DNA of 64,000 nucleotides from Prorocentrum cordatum. Its lineage: Eukaryota > Sar > Dinophyceae > Prorocentrales > Prorocentraceae. The notes beneath the pieces were generated by a model. It made no database searches, was not told the DNA's origin, and saw only the letters and a list, made by a program, of their open reading frames with translations. Positions 10,951 through 19,556 of this stretch are shown here, piece by piece. The stretch spans positions 1-64,000 of the forward strand of contig CAUYUJ010019086.1 of NCBI GenBank assembly GCA_963575745.1, read 5' to 3'. The position numbers were made by a program, and so were the translations under genes. Numbering within the stretch: the stretch's first letter is position 1; each line of letters opens with the position of its first letter.

Positions 10951-11540
10951 CCCAAGGACTCAGAGGCTTCCTGAGGGGAGGAAAGGATTGTTGCGAAGCC
11001 ACGGTATCCCTAAGATCGCAGGGACCGAGCGGGTCCCAGATAGAATCGCACAAGTGACATCTCCTGGTGTCAGCCAATCCACTAGGTGGTAGGCAGAGGA
11101 AGGGGGAGATCCCAATGGGGTCTCGATTCAGAACCCAAAGGCAAATTCCGTGAGGCGTCAGATGCCCCGGCTCCACTAGTATTGAAGCCTGTTCTCTGAG
11201 GCCGCAATTAGGTAAGAGACCCAGACCTCTGAAGATTCTGTAACATTGAATTTGTGCACTTGCATTGCCAGTGCACGTGAGCAGACGGATGCCCATGCCT
11301 CGAAGACACAACACTGGAGAGATTTTGAATTCCATGGCCTGACGACCCTCTGAGGGGCAAGCATGAGAGTGTGTTCCCAGATAACTTGAGAAGAGGTTGA
11401 AGCAAAACGAGGTAAGGCGGATTGAACCAAAATGACTACAGAAAAGCACCAGGACACCAAGACAATCGACATATGGAGATCCAGGAGATGGGGAGACAGG
11501 GGTGTGAGGTACACTTTATCAGGGATCGGACGGCAGTCAT

Positions 11541-12070
11541 CGTCCTGGCCAACGCAGTGAGATTAACAATCCCAGGCCAAACCCATTTTGAACTGAAGTA
11601 AAGAAGCAAACTAAGCGCAAAGCAACCCCAAGTTGAAACTTGTCACGTCGAGGCTGTGGGAAAAGAGCAAGAACCGACCCCACTACTTTGGCCCCGACAA
11701 TCGGATTGAGAAGAGCATGATGTAATCCCAGCTCATGAGAAATGACCTGAAGGCCCAATGAAATGAAGCACTTGTAATCCCAGATATTCCCAGATTGAAC
11801 CAAGAGTCACCGTCCTGGCCAACGTAGTGAGATTAACAATCCCAGGCCAGACCCATTTAGAACTGAAGTGTAGAATCAAACTAAGCGCAAAGCAATCCCA
11901 AGTTGAAACCTGTCACGTCGAGGCTGTGGGCAAAGAGCAAGAATCGACCCCACTACTTTGGCCCCGACAATCGAATTGAGGAGAACATGATGTAATCCCA
12001 GCCCCAGAGAAATGACCTGAGTGCTCAATGACACTTGTAATCCCAGATATTCCCAGATTGAACCAAGAAA
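11541..12070. repeat. 270-bp tandem duplication in LINE A tail
   Basis: CGTCCTGGCCAACG starts at 11,541 and 11,811. The two 270-bp units match with scattered substitutions, and a third partial unit continues past about 12,060 (CCCAGATTGAACCAAG). Tandem repeats in 3' tails are common in some LINE families; function unknown. Confidence 0.85.
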
Positions 12071-12127
12071 TGAGCTGAGGGCCCAATGGAATGAAACACT
12101 TGAGCCGCATCTTCGGAACGACCTTGA

Positions 12128-13384
12128 TCACATCAGGAAGCGAGGTTTGCAAAGCAAATGGCACCTTACATTGGCTCCGTTACTCCCAGACTCCACCGTG
12201 ATAAGATCTCCCACATCTTCAAACATATCCTTAATGAAGAGGAGGGCCACAATGCAGCTGCCAGCAAAGATCTGCGATTTGTCATGGAGCCTCTCCTTCT
12301 TTGGGCAGACCTCTGGGCCAATGAAGGCCTCTTTGGTGTAAAAGCGCGCATTGAACAAATGAATGTCCTTGAAACGAAATGTTTGGAGCCCAAAGTGCCA
12401 AATAATCTTCGTGACATCCCTGGTAGTGAGGTATCCGTGCTCTCCCAAGACTGGAATACTGTCTGAAACCAAGGGACCTTGATTATCAATGATGAAAGGC
12501 GTCAGCTCACGAACTGTGATGATTTGGAAATGTTCTCCAACCTTGGCCTTGAAGGTATTCAAACCCGTGAGCTGAGGTACGAAAACCATAATGTAACGCC
12601 TTGAGCTCGTGTGGTCTGTGCCGCCCTTCGGAGCGAATATTGGGCAGCCTGAGTGGTCGTATTCCAACTGTGACTTGAACACAGGTGGGCCCAACTTGCT
12701 GATCCAGGGCTTCTTGTCCTGTTCCCAGCTTTTGGGAGCTGGTTGCGACCTCCTGTCAGGCGAGTCGACCTCCGCTTCAGATCCTGAGGTAGAGCTCCTG
12801 GTGTCTGAGCCCCCCGAAGACGGGGGGGAGTGCCTGACAGGCGCTTCCTCTCGGTAGTCCTGTGTCTCTGGCAAGGCCTCGTCCGGATCTGGCTTGGAAA
12901 CCGACGCACCACCCTGCAATTGTTTCTTGGACCCACCTGAGAACTGCATCTTCCTGGCAATCGGTGATCGGCTCCGAGACAAGGAGTCACCCCTGTGCAC
13001 AGGTGCTGGAGGCGGGGTAGGGAGCACCCTGGACTCGCGAGAGTCAGCACCTGACGATGCTTTGGCCTTGAGGCCCTGATTCCTGATCTCGACCGTCCTC
13101 GCTTGGTCCTCCTTTTTCTGCTCGAGCTTCTTCTGCAGCTTGGCTTTCTTCTCATTCGTGGTAAGCACGGGCTTCGGCTCCATCTTATCAAAACGCTTCC
13201 GAGCCCAACAATCCAAGGCGTGGCGATCGAATCCAAAGAAAAGAGGAACTGTCGGCTGAATCTGATTCCCAACCAAATCCAGATCCTGAGAGTAACAGGT
13301 GTCCGTGGTGAAAAGAAAGGTAGCCCCGCTGGGCGCAGTACGGTAACAAATGTGAGTCTGGATCACGCCAGACAAAGCCAATGG
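12128..13384 (-). CDS. LINE A ORF3, unknown function
   Basis: Open for about 418 codons immediately after the ORF2 TAG stop (13,385-13,387) and in the same frame; ends in TGA at 12,128. The first in-frame ATG is near 13,183, so the first 66 residues (including CYRTAPSGATFLFTTDTCYS) need readthrough or a non-ATG start. Layout: N-terminal Cys-containing segment; Lys/Glu coiled coil (KKAKLQKKLEQKKEDQ); Ser/Pro/Asp-rich linker; conserved-looking C-terminal half (RRYIMVFVPQLTGLNTFKAK, then TTRDVTKIIWHFGLQTFRFK). I recognise no domain. Position after RT suggests an element-specific protein or a C-terminal extension of ORF2. Confidence 0.6.
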   Translation of the reverse strand, partial: PLALSGVIQTHICYRTAPSGATFLFTTDTCYSQDLDLVGNQIQPTVPLFFGFDRHALDCWARKRFDKMEPKPVLTTNEKKAKLQKKLEQKKEDQARTVEIRNQGLKAKASSGADSRESRVLPTPPPAPVHRGDSLSRSRSPIARKMQFSGGSKKQLQGGASVSKPDPDEALPETQDYREEAPVRHSPPSSGGSDTRSSTSGSEAEVDSPDRRSQPAPKSWEQDKKPWISKLGPPVFKSQLEYDHSGCPIFAPKGGTDHTSSRRYIMVFVPQLTGLNTFKAKVGEHFQIITVRELTPFIIDNQGPLVSDSIPVLGEHGYLTTRDVTKIIWHFGLQTFRFKDIHLFNARFYTKEAFIGPEVCPKKERLHDKSQIFAGSCIVALLFIKDMFEDVGDLITVESGSNGANVRCHLLCKPRFLM

Positions 13385-16336
13385 CTACTGAAGGCGAAGG
13401 TGAAGCGGTTGCCGAACCCAATCAAGCATTTCTTGAGCAAGACCCAAACGAAACTTTTTGTCCCGGGAGCCCTGAGGGGAGAATAAGGTGGTCCAGGCAT
13501 CCTTGTCATACCTGAAAACATATCCCCTATGCGAGCGAGAGAAGGTACGGCTGCCCCCAGAGTTATCAAAGGAGCGATTCTGAATGACCCAATGCTTGCA
13601 ATATTGAAACAGCCTCGACGAAAAATCTTCTGGATGTCTTTGCATGTGTGAAACCCAACTAATAGCTGAATCCAAATGAAAAATAGCCCAAGAAACATCT
13701 TTGTATCCCTTGGTTTTACGATTTCTGCGTAAACTAAACTGTTCGGGAGATTCCCCAGGGAGCCTTTTGAGTTTCAACATGATCCTGATACATTGATTTT
13801 GAGCCTTGGTAATCAAATCCGCCGTCGTCTTACAAGGGACCCAGGCAGCACCTCTGGAGCGGATAATCCCCCCCGCCATACAGTTAAGTTTTGAGAGACG
13901 TTTTGACATGGGGATCTGCTCGTTGATCAAGAACCTACTGTTAGCCCAAAAGGCTTTGTTAATCTGTGAAATACCCTGCTTGACATCTTCGTGACAGGAT
14001 CCAGTGGCAGAGAGAATCGGACCCAACACCTTAGCCTCCGGTACAACAGACCAAGTTTTCCCAAAGGGATCGGACCAATTGTATCCTTGAAAGAAATAGG
14101 GGTAGGCCGGAAGGATTTCCCGATCGTCTTTGAGTTTGAGCCGATGTTCATTCCAGAGCTCCGACTCTACCAGTGCAGTCAGAGTTGCAAGGTCCTGTTC
14201 CGAGGACGCCACCACGAAGATATTATCTGACCAGCTGAGAAGGGCAATCCTGAAATCGAAGCCCAACTGCTCACAACGGATAGAGATTCCCAAAGAAGAA
14301 TGGGTGATTTTCTCCAGGGTGGAGGCGAAGCAATCTTCTACGGAAACGCGCGCCAGTATGCATGCAGTCCCAGCTCCCTGCATCAACCCACGGTCTCTCT
14401 GGATAATCCCAGTGTTTGAGTCCAAAAGAGAGATGGAGACTCGAGGGTTCCTATGCAATCTGATGCAGCCAACTGCTAAGAAAAGAGGGACTCCCCGTCC
14501 CAGTAGACTCCGCAGGACTAATCCATAACGAATCTGATCGTGGTGAGCTTTGATGTCAGTAATCCCAACCATTCCTTTGTTAAAATGATCTCGGCCGTAT
14601 TCTAAAATGTGATAGACACTGGTATGAAGTTCTTGTAATTGTCCACCTTTGCTGAGCCCAAAAATAAGACCTTTGAGACCTTTTGAATCAGTGTATGAAT
14701 CCAAAACTGGCAGAATGGCCCTTGCCACATATGCGTGCCCGATCTTGGCAATTGCTGGCTGGGGAATGACAACTCTGGTTTGAGAGGGGGTTCCAAAACC
14801 CTTGATCTTGTTACCCAGGTGGCCCCCGAATGTGACATCATTCCAAAATTCGGGATCGCCTAAGCAGGCCTGTATACACCCCGTGAGCCTCTGGGACCAT
14901 CCCGAGGCTTTTACTACCGCCGTACAGGCGAACTCTGTGTCGATCTTACGGGGTGCCTTGATGTTGTCCAGCGCGTCTTCCAGCAGGGAAGGAATGATGG
15001 GGTCGTTGTAGAAGTTGAAGAAACCCAAAGAGCGAAGCCAGGCGAAGTCCTCTTGCCGCTCCGATTCTGAGAGTCCCCACCTCTCGCTGTATTCTTCAGC
15101 CACCAGTTTGGTACAGCGGTCCACTTCAAAAATCTTGACTTGATCTACACAGAAACCCAAAATGGGTAGGAGTGTCTTGCGGGAGGCCCAGACCTGTTTT
15201 CCTTGAGAGGCGTTGAGCGCAACCTGAGCCAAATCGCGTTGAAGTTTAGTTATTTTGAGAGCTTTCAAGAGGAGCTGACCCAATGAGACCCTCGTGGCTT
15301 CGTTAAGTTCGGAGTTGAACCGTGTCCTGAGACTCTTGACCCAAAATGGCTCTTCGGCAAATCTCCTAAAACTCCTTGGGAGAGCCTGAGTCGCTTCATA
15401 AACCTGGCCCAACATGTTTTCCCAGAAATCAAAGGAGAGGGTGAGGTCCCTTGGGTCATGATACCTGACCGCACATGAATCGGGCTGTTCTTCGTCATTT
15501 AAACGAATAAGTTCCGATGATTCGGGAAACAGACCTTGGGCGATCTTCCTAACCTCCAAAATGTTTGTAGGAGTCCACATGAGAGGTCTCCTCTTACGCA
15601 TCTGCTGGTGAAAGGCCAGCACATCACAGCCAACAAGAGCATGGTCCCCTGGGACGCCCGCCCAGCGGGCGAAACAATCAAAAGTGAGATCACTCCTGGC
15701 GAGAGCTATGTGATCGATCGTGCTGTTGGCCTGAGAGAGCGCCTGATCACCATCAGGCTTCCTAGTGAATTGCATGGAGGTCTCTTGGAACCTGAGAGGA
15801 CACCAACGGAGATTGAGGCATGAACAAGCTTCACTGAATGATCGGAATTTCGGATCTCCGTTACCTTGATCGGCATTCATGTCCCCCAACCAAGAAAGAG
15901 TAGACCCCACGGGGCGGGATCGACCGAGTTGGATGGCACAGTTGAGAGAATCATGGAAAAAATCGTGGGCAAGATGAGAGAAGAGAAAGGATCTGGCATG
16001 ATGGTGGCAACCATCGAGACAGTCGGGACGAAGATCAACACGGATAGATCTCCAATCGCAGACAATGTCTTTCACACGTTTTCTCAGAGATTTGTGCACA
16101 AGCACGCCCATGGCCCTACACCCAGGGCCAGAGTGATGGCGGTAGTAAGCGTGGCCATTGAAAACAGGGCGTAGTAGCCCATCGTTTTGAAGACAGCCCT
16201 TAAAATCCGCCTCTAAGATACAAATTAAGCCCCAGCACTTCAGCTCGAGCAAATCTAGGTTGGCTTGCATTTGAGTCTCGTCGGCCCATTTACCCTGCAC
16301 ATTGAGTGCACATACGAGACCCCTCACGTGAGCATC
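13385..16336 (-). CDS. LINE A ORF2: apurinic-type endonuclease plus reverse transcriptase
   Basis: Opens directly after the ORF1 TGA, in the same frame. Numbering from the GTG at 16,327, about 980 residues. The endonuclease/exonuclease/phosphatase fold is complete: Asn in CALNVQG (residues 7-12), Glu in ICILEADFKG, GDMNAD (148-153), STIDHI (202-207), GDHALV (227-232). RT motifs: A, ITDIKAHHDQI (589-599); B, RDRGLMQGAGTACILA (644-659); C, SWSDNIF (698-704), with Asn as the second residue of the usual Asp-Asp pair. The first ATG (16,270) would remove the first endonuclease strand and its Asn, arguing for translation from upstream. It would nick the target and prime reverse transcription there. 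Stop TAG at 13,385. Confidence 0.85.
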   Translation of the reverse strand, partial: DAHVRGLVCALNVQGKWADETQMQANLDLLELKCWGLICILEADFKGCLQNDGLLRPVFNGHAYYRHHSGPGCRAMGVLVHKSLRKRVKDIVCDWRSIRVDLRPDCLDGCHHHARSFLFSHLAHDFFHDSLNCAIQLGRSRPVGSTLSWLGDMNADQGNGDPKFRSFSEACSCLNLRWCPLRFQETSMQFTRKPDGDQALSQANSTIDHIALARSDLTFDCFARWAGVPGDHALVGCDVLAFHQQMRKRRPLMWTPTNILEVRKIAQGLFPESSELIRLNDEEQPDSCAVRYHDPRDLTLSFDFWENMLGQVYEATQALPRSFRRFAEEPFWVKSLRTRFNSELNEATRVSLGQLLLKALKITKLQRDLAQVALNASQGKQVWASRKTLLPILGFCVDQVKIFEVDRCTKLVAEEYSERWGLSESERQEDFAWLRSLGFFNFYNDPIIPSLLEDALDNIKAPRKIDTEFACTAVVKASGWSQRLTGCIQACLGDPEFWNDVTFGGHLGNKIKGFGTPSQTRVVIPQPAIAKIGHAYVARAILPVLDSYTDSKGLKGLIFGLSKGGQLQELHTSVYHILEYGRDHFNKGMVGITDIKAHHDQIRYGLVLRSLLGRGVPLFLAVGCIRLHRNPRVSISLLDSNTGIIQRDRGLMQGAGTACILARVSVEDCFASTLEKITHSSLGISIRCEQLGFDFRIALLSWSDNIFVVASSEQDLATLTALVESELWNEHRLKLKDDREILPAYPYFFQGYNWSDPFGKTWSVVPEAKVLGPILSATGSCHEDVKQGISQINKAFWANSRFLINEQIPMSKRLSKLNCMAGGIIRSRGAAWVPCKTTADLITKAQNQCIRIMLKLKRLPGESPEQFSLRRNRKTKGYKDVSWAIFHLDSAISWVSHMQRHPEDFSSRLFQYCKHWVIQNRSFDNSGGSRTFSRSHRGYVFRYDKDAWTTLFSPQGSRDKKFRLGLAQEMLDWVRQPLHLRLQ

Positions 16337-16339
16337 TCA
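16337..16339 (-). promoter_or_regulatory. In-frame TGA between LINE A ORF1 and ORF2 (candidate readthrough site)
   Basis: Context on the minus strand is GCACTATCTCTT TGA GATGCTCACG. ORF2 has no ATG before its endonuclease motif, and the frame is continuous across this codon. Readthrough is inference; a plain stop mutation in a once-fused polyprotein is the alternative. Confidence 0.45.
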
Positions 16340-17401
16340 AAGAGATAGTGCTTCGTCGATTGTGTCTTTGAGCGTCTTACGGAGCGCTTCGTCGGGAATC
16401 TCCTTGAGTGACTCGTGCCACTGAAATTCCCCATCTTTGATAGCACCTATCTGACGGTCCAAGACGAAAAATTTTCGAGTCCGAGAGCAAACCACGTAAC
16501 TGTCCGTGCGATCTCCCATTGCCCTTTCCAGGGCTTCTGATACGGTCTTGAACAATTTTGCTGGGCCACGCTCCTCCTTCGTACTAATCTGGCCACACCA
16601 GATCGTATGTTCCAAGTGCCCAGGGATCTTAAGATCACGAATCGCAGCTGCCGCTTGAAGTCCCACTGCAATCGAACTCCATTTAATCTCCACACAACTC
16701 CCATACCCAAATGGTGCAACAATATGCGTGGGCTGGGGAACATCCGCCCGGCGAAGGACAGCCCGTGCCTTCTCCAGGGCCTCCTGCTTCTTGAGATTCC
16801 AGCCCAGGTTGGTGAGAATGAAGATGTCCCTATCTGCCCTTGGGGTGCTAGCCCACGGCGGACCCTTTTTCCTCGACGGACCCTGGCTCGACTGACTTTC
16901 TAACTGTTTGGCTGCCATTTCCGCGCGCAGAGACTTCTGCTCCAGCTCAACGGCAAGAATCCTTTCGTTGAAGGCTTTCTGCACCTCGGTTTCACCCGCT
17001 TCAAGGTTGGCAAGCTTTACTTCATGGTCATTGATCAGAGTGACGGCCACTGAAAATTCCTGAGCCATCGCCTTTTGAGTTCCCAACACATCGAATTGTA
17101 ACGAATCAATACGATCTTTGATAGGAGCGATCTTTTTGTCTAGGAGAGACTCGAGTTGGGCAAGAAACCCGTCGGCACCGGTGGCGGTCGAGGCAGCCCC
17201 CGATGGAATCGAACCATTTTCTCCCAAACCAGTACCCTTAGCAGCTCCCTTGGCCGCCAAGGTTCTCATAGCTTTCGAGGCTTCTTGCTGATTTTCTTTG
17301 TCGTCGTCTACCATCCGAGCTTCGTCCCTCAGTCTTTTCTGCTTATCGATGTCCAATGATAAGAGCTTTTGCATGGTTTCTCCAATCTGCAATGCCGGCA
17401 T
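16337..17401 (-). CDS. LINE A ORF1, coiled-coil/RRM-like nucleic-acid-binding protein
   Basis: ATG at 17,401, TGA at 16,337; 354 residues. Layout: charged N-terminus; Ala/Gly linker; coiled-coil stretch with heptad-like Leu/Ile spacing (FLAQLESLLDKKIAPIKDRI to ERILAVELEQKSLRAEMAAK); basic SRKKGPPW; C-terminal globular part starting DIFILTNLGWNL that resembles an RRM-like fold of LINE ORF1 proteins. Coiled coil plus RNA-binding fold is the usual LINE ORF1 plan for RNP assembly. The frame continues into ORF2 past the stop. The RRM assignment is an inference from pattern, not from a search. Confidence 0.7.
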   Translation of the reverse strand: MPALQIGETMQKLLSLDIDKQKRLRDEARMVDDDKENQQEASKAMRTLAAKGAAKGTGLGENGSIPSGAASTATGADGFLAQLESLLDKKIAPIKDRIDSLQFDVLGTQKAMAQEFSVAVTLINDHEVKLANLEAGETEVQKAFNERILAVELEQKSLRAEMAAKQLESQSSQGPSRKKGPPWASTPRADRDIFILTNLGWNLKKQEALEKARAVLRRADVPQPTHIVAPFGYGSCVEIKWSSIAVGLQAAAAIRDLKIPGHLEHTIWCGQISTKEERGPAKLFKTVSEALERAMGDRTDSYVVCSRTRKFFVLDRQIGAIKDGEFQWHESLKEIPDEALRKTLKDTIDEALSL

Positions 17402-17589
17402 GGCCAAAAGGATGAAGCAAGAGCCAGTTTCCCAAAATTTGAGATAGAAATGAAGCGCTGAATTGACAAAACCCAGTAAGATTCACGAATTCACCAAATT
17501 GAGGCGATATCCCACTGATTGAACCCAATAACCGATCCCCAAAGGCTCAAGGAACAGTTGCGGTACCGGAATGGCTTGTGGCAATGAAT

Positions 17590-17677
17590 GAGCCAAACCT
17601 GAGCCAAAACCTTGAGCCAAAACCTTGAGCCAAAACCTTGAGCCAAAACCTTGAGCCAAAACCTTGAACCAAAACCT
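17590..17677 (-). repeat. Tandem spliced-leader relic array at the 5' end of LINE A
   Basis: On the minus strand, seven stacked 11-13-nt units: one GTTTTGGTTCAAG, four exact GTTTTGGCTCAAG, then GTTTTGGCTCAG and GTTTGGCTCAT. The 12-nt core TTTTGGCTCAAG is identical to the 3' end of the dinoflagellate trans-spliced leader. Relic leaders mark genes that were trans-spliced, reverse transcribed and reinserted. The array lies about 190 nt upstream of the ORF1 ATG, exactly where an mRNA 5' end would be. A local minisatellite grown from one relic is the alternative. Confidence 0.7.
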
Positions 17678-17679
17678 GG

Positions 17680-18076
17680 AGATGGCGATGGCGATGGTGA
17701 TGGTGATGGTGATGGTTAAGGTGATGGTGATGGTGATGGTGATGGTGATGGTGATGGTGATGGTGATGGTGATGGTGATGGTGATGGTGATGGTGATGGT
17801 GATGGTGATGGTGATGTGATGGTGATGGCGATGGTGATGGTGATGGTGATCGTGATGGTGATTGTGATGGCGATGGCGATGGCGACGACGATAGTGATGG
17901 TGATGGTGATGGTGATGGGGATGGTGATGGTGATGGTGATGGTGATGGTGATGGTGATGGTGATGGTGATGGTGATGGTGATGGTGATGGTGATGGTGAT
18001 GGTGATGGTGATGATGATGGTGATGGTGATGGTGATGGTGGTGATAGTGATGGTGACGGTGATGGCGACGGTGATG
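17680..18076. repeat. (GGTGAT)n hexanucleotide satellite between LINE A and LINE B
   Basis: Same hexamer and orientation as at 8,957 and 25,358, with GGCGAT and GGTGAC variants. His-rich and Met-Val-rich frames across it are artefacts. Confidence 0.95.
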
Positions 18077-18283
18077 CCCTGCGCTTTGGGTCGGTTAGTC
18101 TAGGCACGCTGGGCCTGCTCAACCACAATAAAAGGAAACACGACGGGGCGCCCCCCTCGATTGGACTCTGATAGCGGAGTCCGCAACATCTAGAACCGAG
18201 ACGGAGGCGGCGACCTCTGGCCTCGGGCACGGGACGAGGCACTATCTAAATAGTTGCCAGGCTGGATTGGACGAGAGGCTAAC

Positions 18284-19556
18284 CTAACTCGAAAACAAAT
18301 CCGAAAGGGTCATAGTCGGCCTCATCTTCGAGCTCGGCCTCGACCCCCATGGCCCCCTCCCAGTCGGGAGGAGGAGGGGGGGGGAGGAGGAGGCGGGAGA
18401 GGGTCGAGAACAAGGGGGGCGAGACGAGCGAGTTGAGACCCAGAGAACCCCGCAGACCGATGGGGGAGGGGTCTCGTCACAGCACGCTTCTCTAAAATTC
18501 GTACAATCGATCGATGCATTAAGGTGATCAAGGAAAAACGGTCCCTGGCTTTCTGAACAACCGAGGTCGGGAGGGGGGTGTAACTTGGCGGCATTAGCGG
18601 CAAGCACATCAACATTTTTATTCAACTCCTCAGCGAGCGGATGCACCGCGCCGCGGTCCACACCGTCCTCACCCTGGTGCGAGTACACATGCTCGATGTG
18701 GAACATGTCGGGCTCGGCGTCGACGGCGGACTTGATCTGGGCCCAGATATCGTTCCAACTTCCCCCAGGTGGTTATCCTCCTTGAAGTACGTTTTGAAAT
18801 TCTCGAACACATTGTTGGTTGTCGCAGTAGATCCAGACGGGCTCTTCCGCAACTCGCGCAAAATGCACTAGAGCACGTGCTTCAGCTCGGGCACTACTTT
18901 GTCGTGGTCCGCATAGCTTCGAAGCATAGTTTAGGCGGTGGTGTGGCGCCACGCACACCGCGTATCCAGCACAAGCTAGCCACTGGTGTTGAGGAAAACG
19001 GCAGGCACCATCCGTAGCTAAAGCCAACCACCGCTTGTTCTCGTCGTCCGTGATGTAGTTGACCATGTCCTCGACAGGGTCATCGCCCACTGGCTGTGGA
19101 GGCCGATGTTGCGGAGGCTCAAATGTGGCAACGAGTTCGTTGTACAGGTAGACCGTCTCCTCGTCGATATACGTGAGACCACAGCGTCGCGTTGAAGGCG
19201 GCCACTGATCACGTTCTTGAGCCAGTGGATGTTGCAGAAGAGGTGCGCGCTCCTCTCGCCAGCATGGGCACTCCCACAGGATGTGTTCTTGCGTTTCCTG
19301 TTCTCTGCCACAGAACCTGCACACCGCTGACGGGTCTTCTGAGATAGATGATCTTTGCAACATTTGTTGTGCGCGGTCGCCGCCAGCAAGAAATACAGAC
19401 AGCAGCCCACGCTGCCACTCAGTAAGGCGGTGCCTTAGACTGCGCGTGCGTAGGAGCCAGGAATTGGAAACCATGTCGACGCCGTGCTTCTGCTTGGCCA
19501 CGTCGCCGAGGTCGTTCCGCGTAGTGGGCACCTCACGTAGAAACCACCGTCGCTGA
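18284..19556 (-). pseudogene. LINE B zinc finger and RNase H domain (in-frame TAA)
   Basis: C-terminal part of ORF2, read in one frame apart from a TAA at 18,773-18,775. Visible in order: CRFCGREQETQEHILWECPC, a CCHC zinc-binding segment typical of LINE RT C-termini; ATDGACRFPQHQWLACAGYA (RNase H Asp); SSARAEARALVHFARVA (Glu); WIYCDNQQCVREFQNVLQ (Asp); then the TAA; then WNDIWAQIKSAVDAEPD and FHIEHVYSHQG with NKNVDVLAANAA (final His/Asp motif). All catalytic residues are kept; only the stop breaks the domain. RNase H would remove RNA from the cDNA hybrid. The frame ends near 18,284 after a proline-rich tail. Confidence 0.75.

Larger units (their letters stand above)
9413..17680 (-). mobile_element. 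LINE A: non-LTR retrotransposon (ORF1, EN-RT ORF2, ORF3)
   Basis: Bounded on both sides by (GGTGAT)n. The minus-strand order is a spliced-leader relic array (17,590-17,677), a short 5' UTR, ORF1, ORF2 with an apurinic-type endonuclease and RT, ORF3, then about 2.7 kb of tail with a 270-bp tandem repeat and a possible extra coding fragment. ORF1, ORF2 and ORF3 share one frame from 17,407 to 12,128, broken only by TGA (16,337) and TAG (13,385). No frameshift was seen over 5.3 kb, so the copy is well preserved. The relic array at the head implies a near full-length 5' end. The exact 3' end is set by the start of the hexamer array. Confidence 0.8.
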
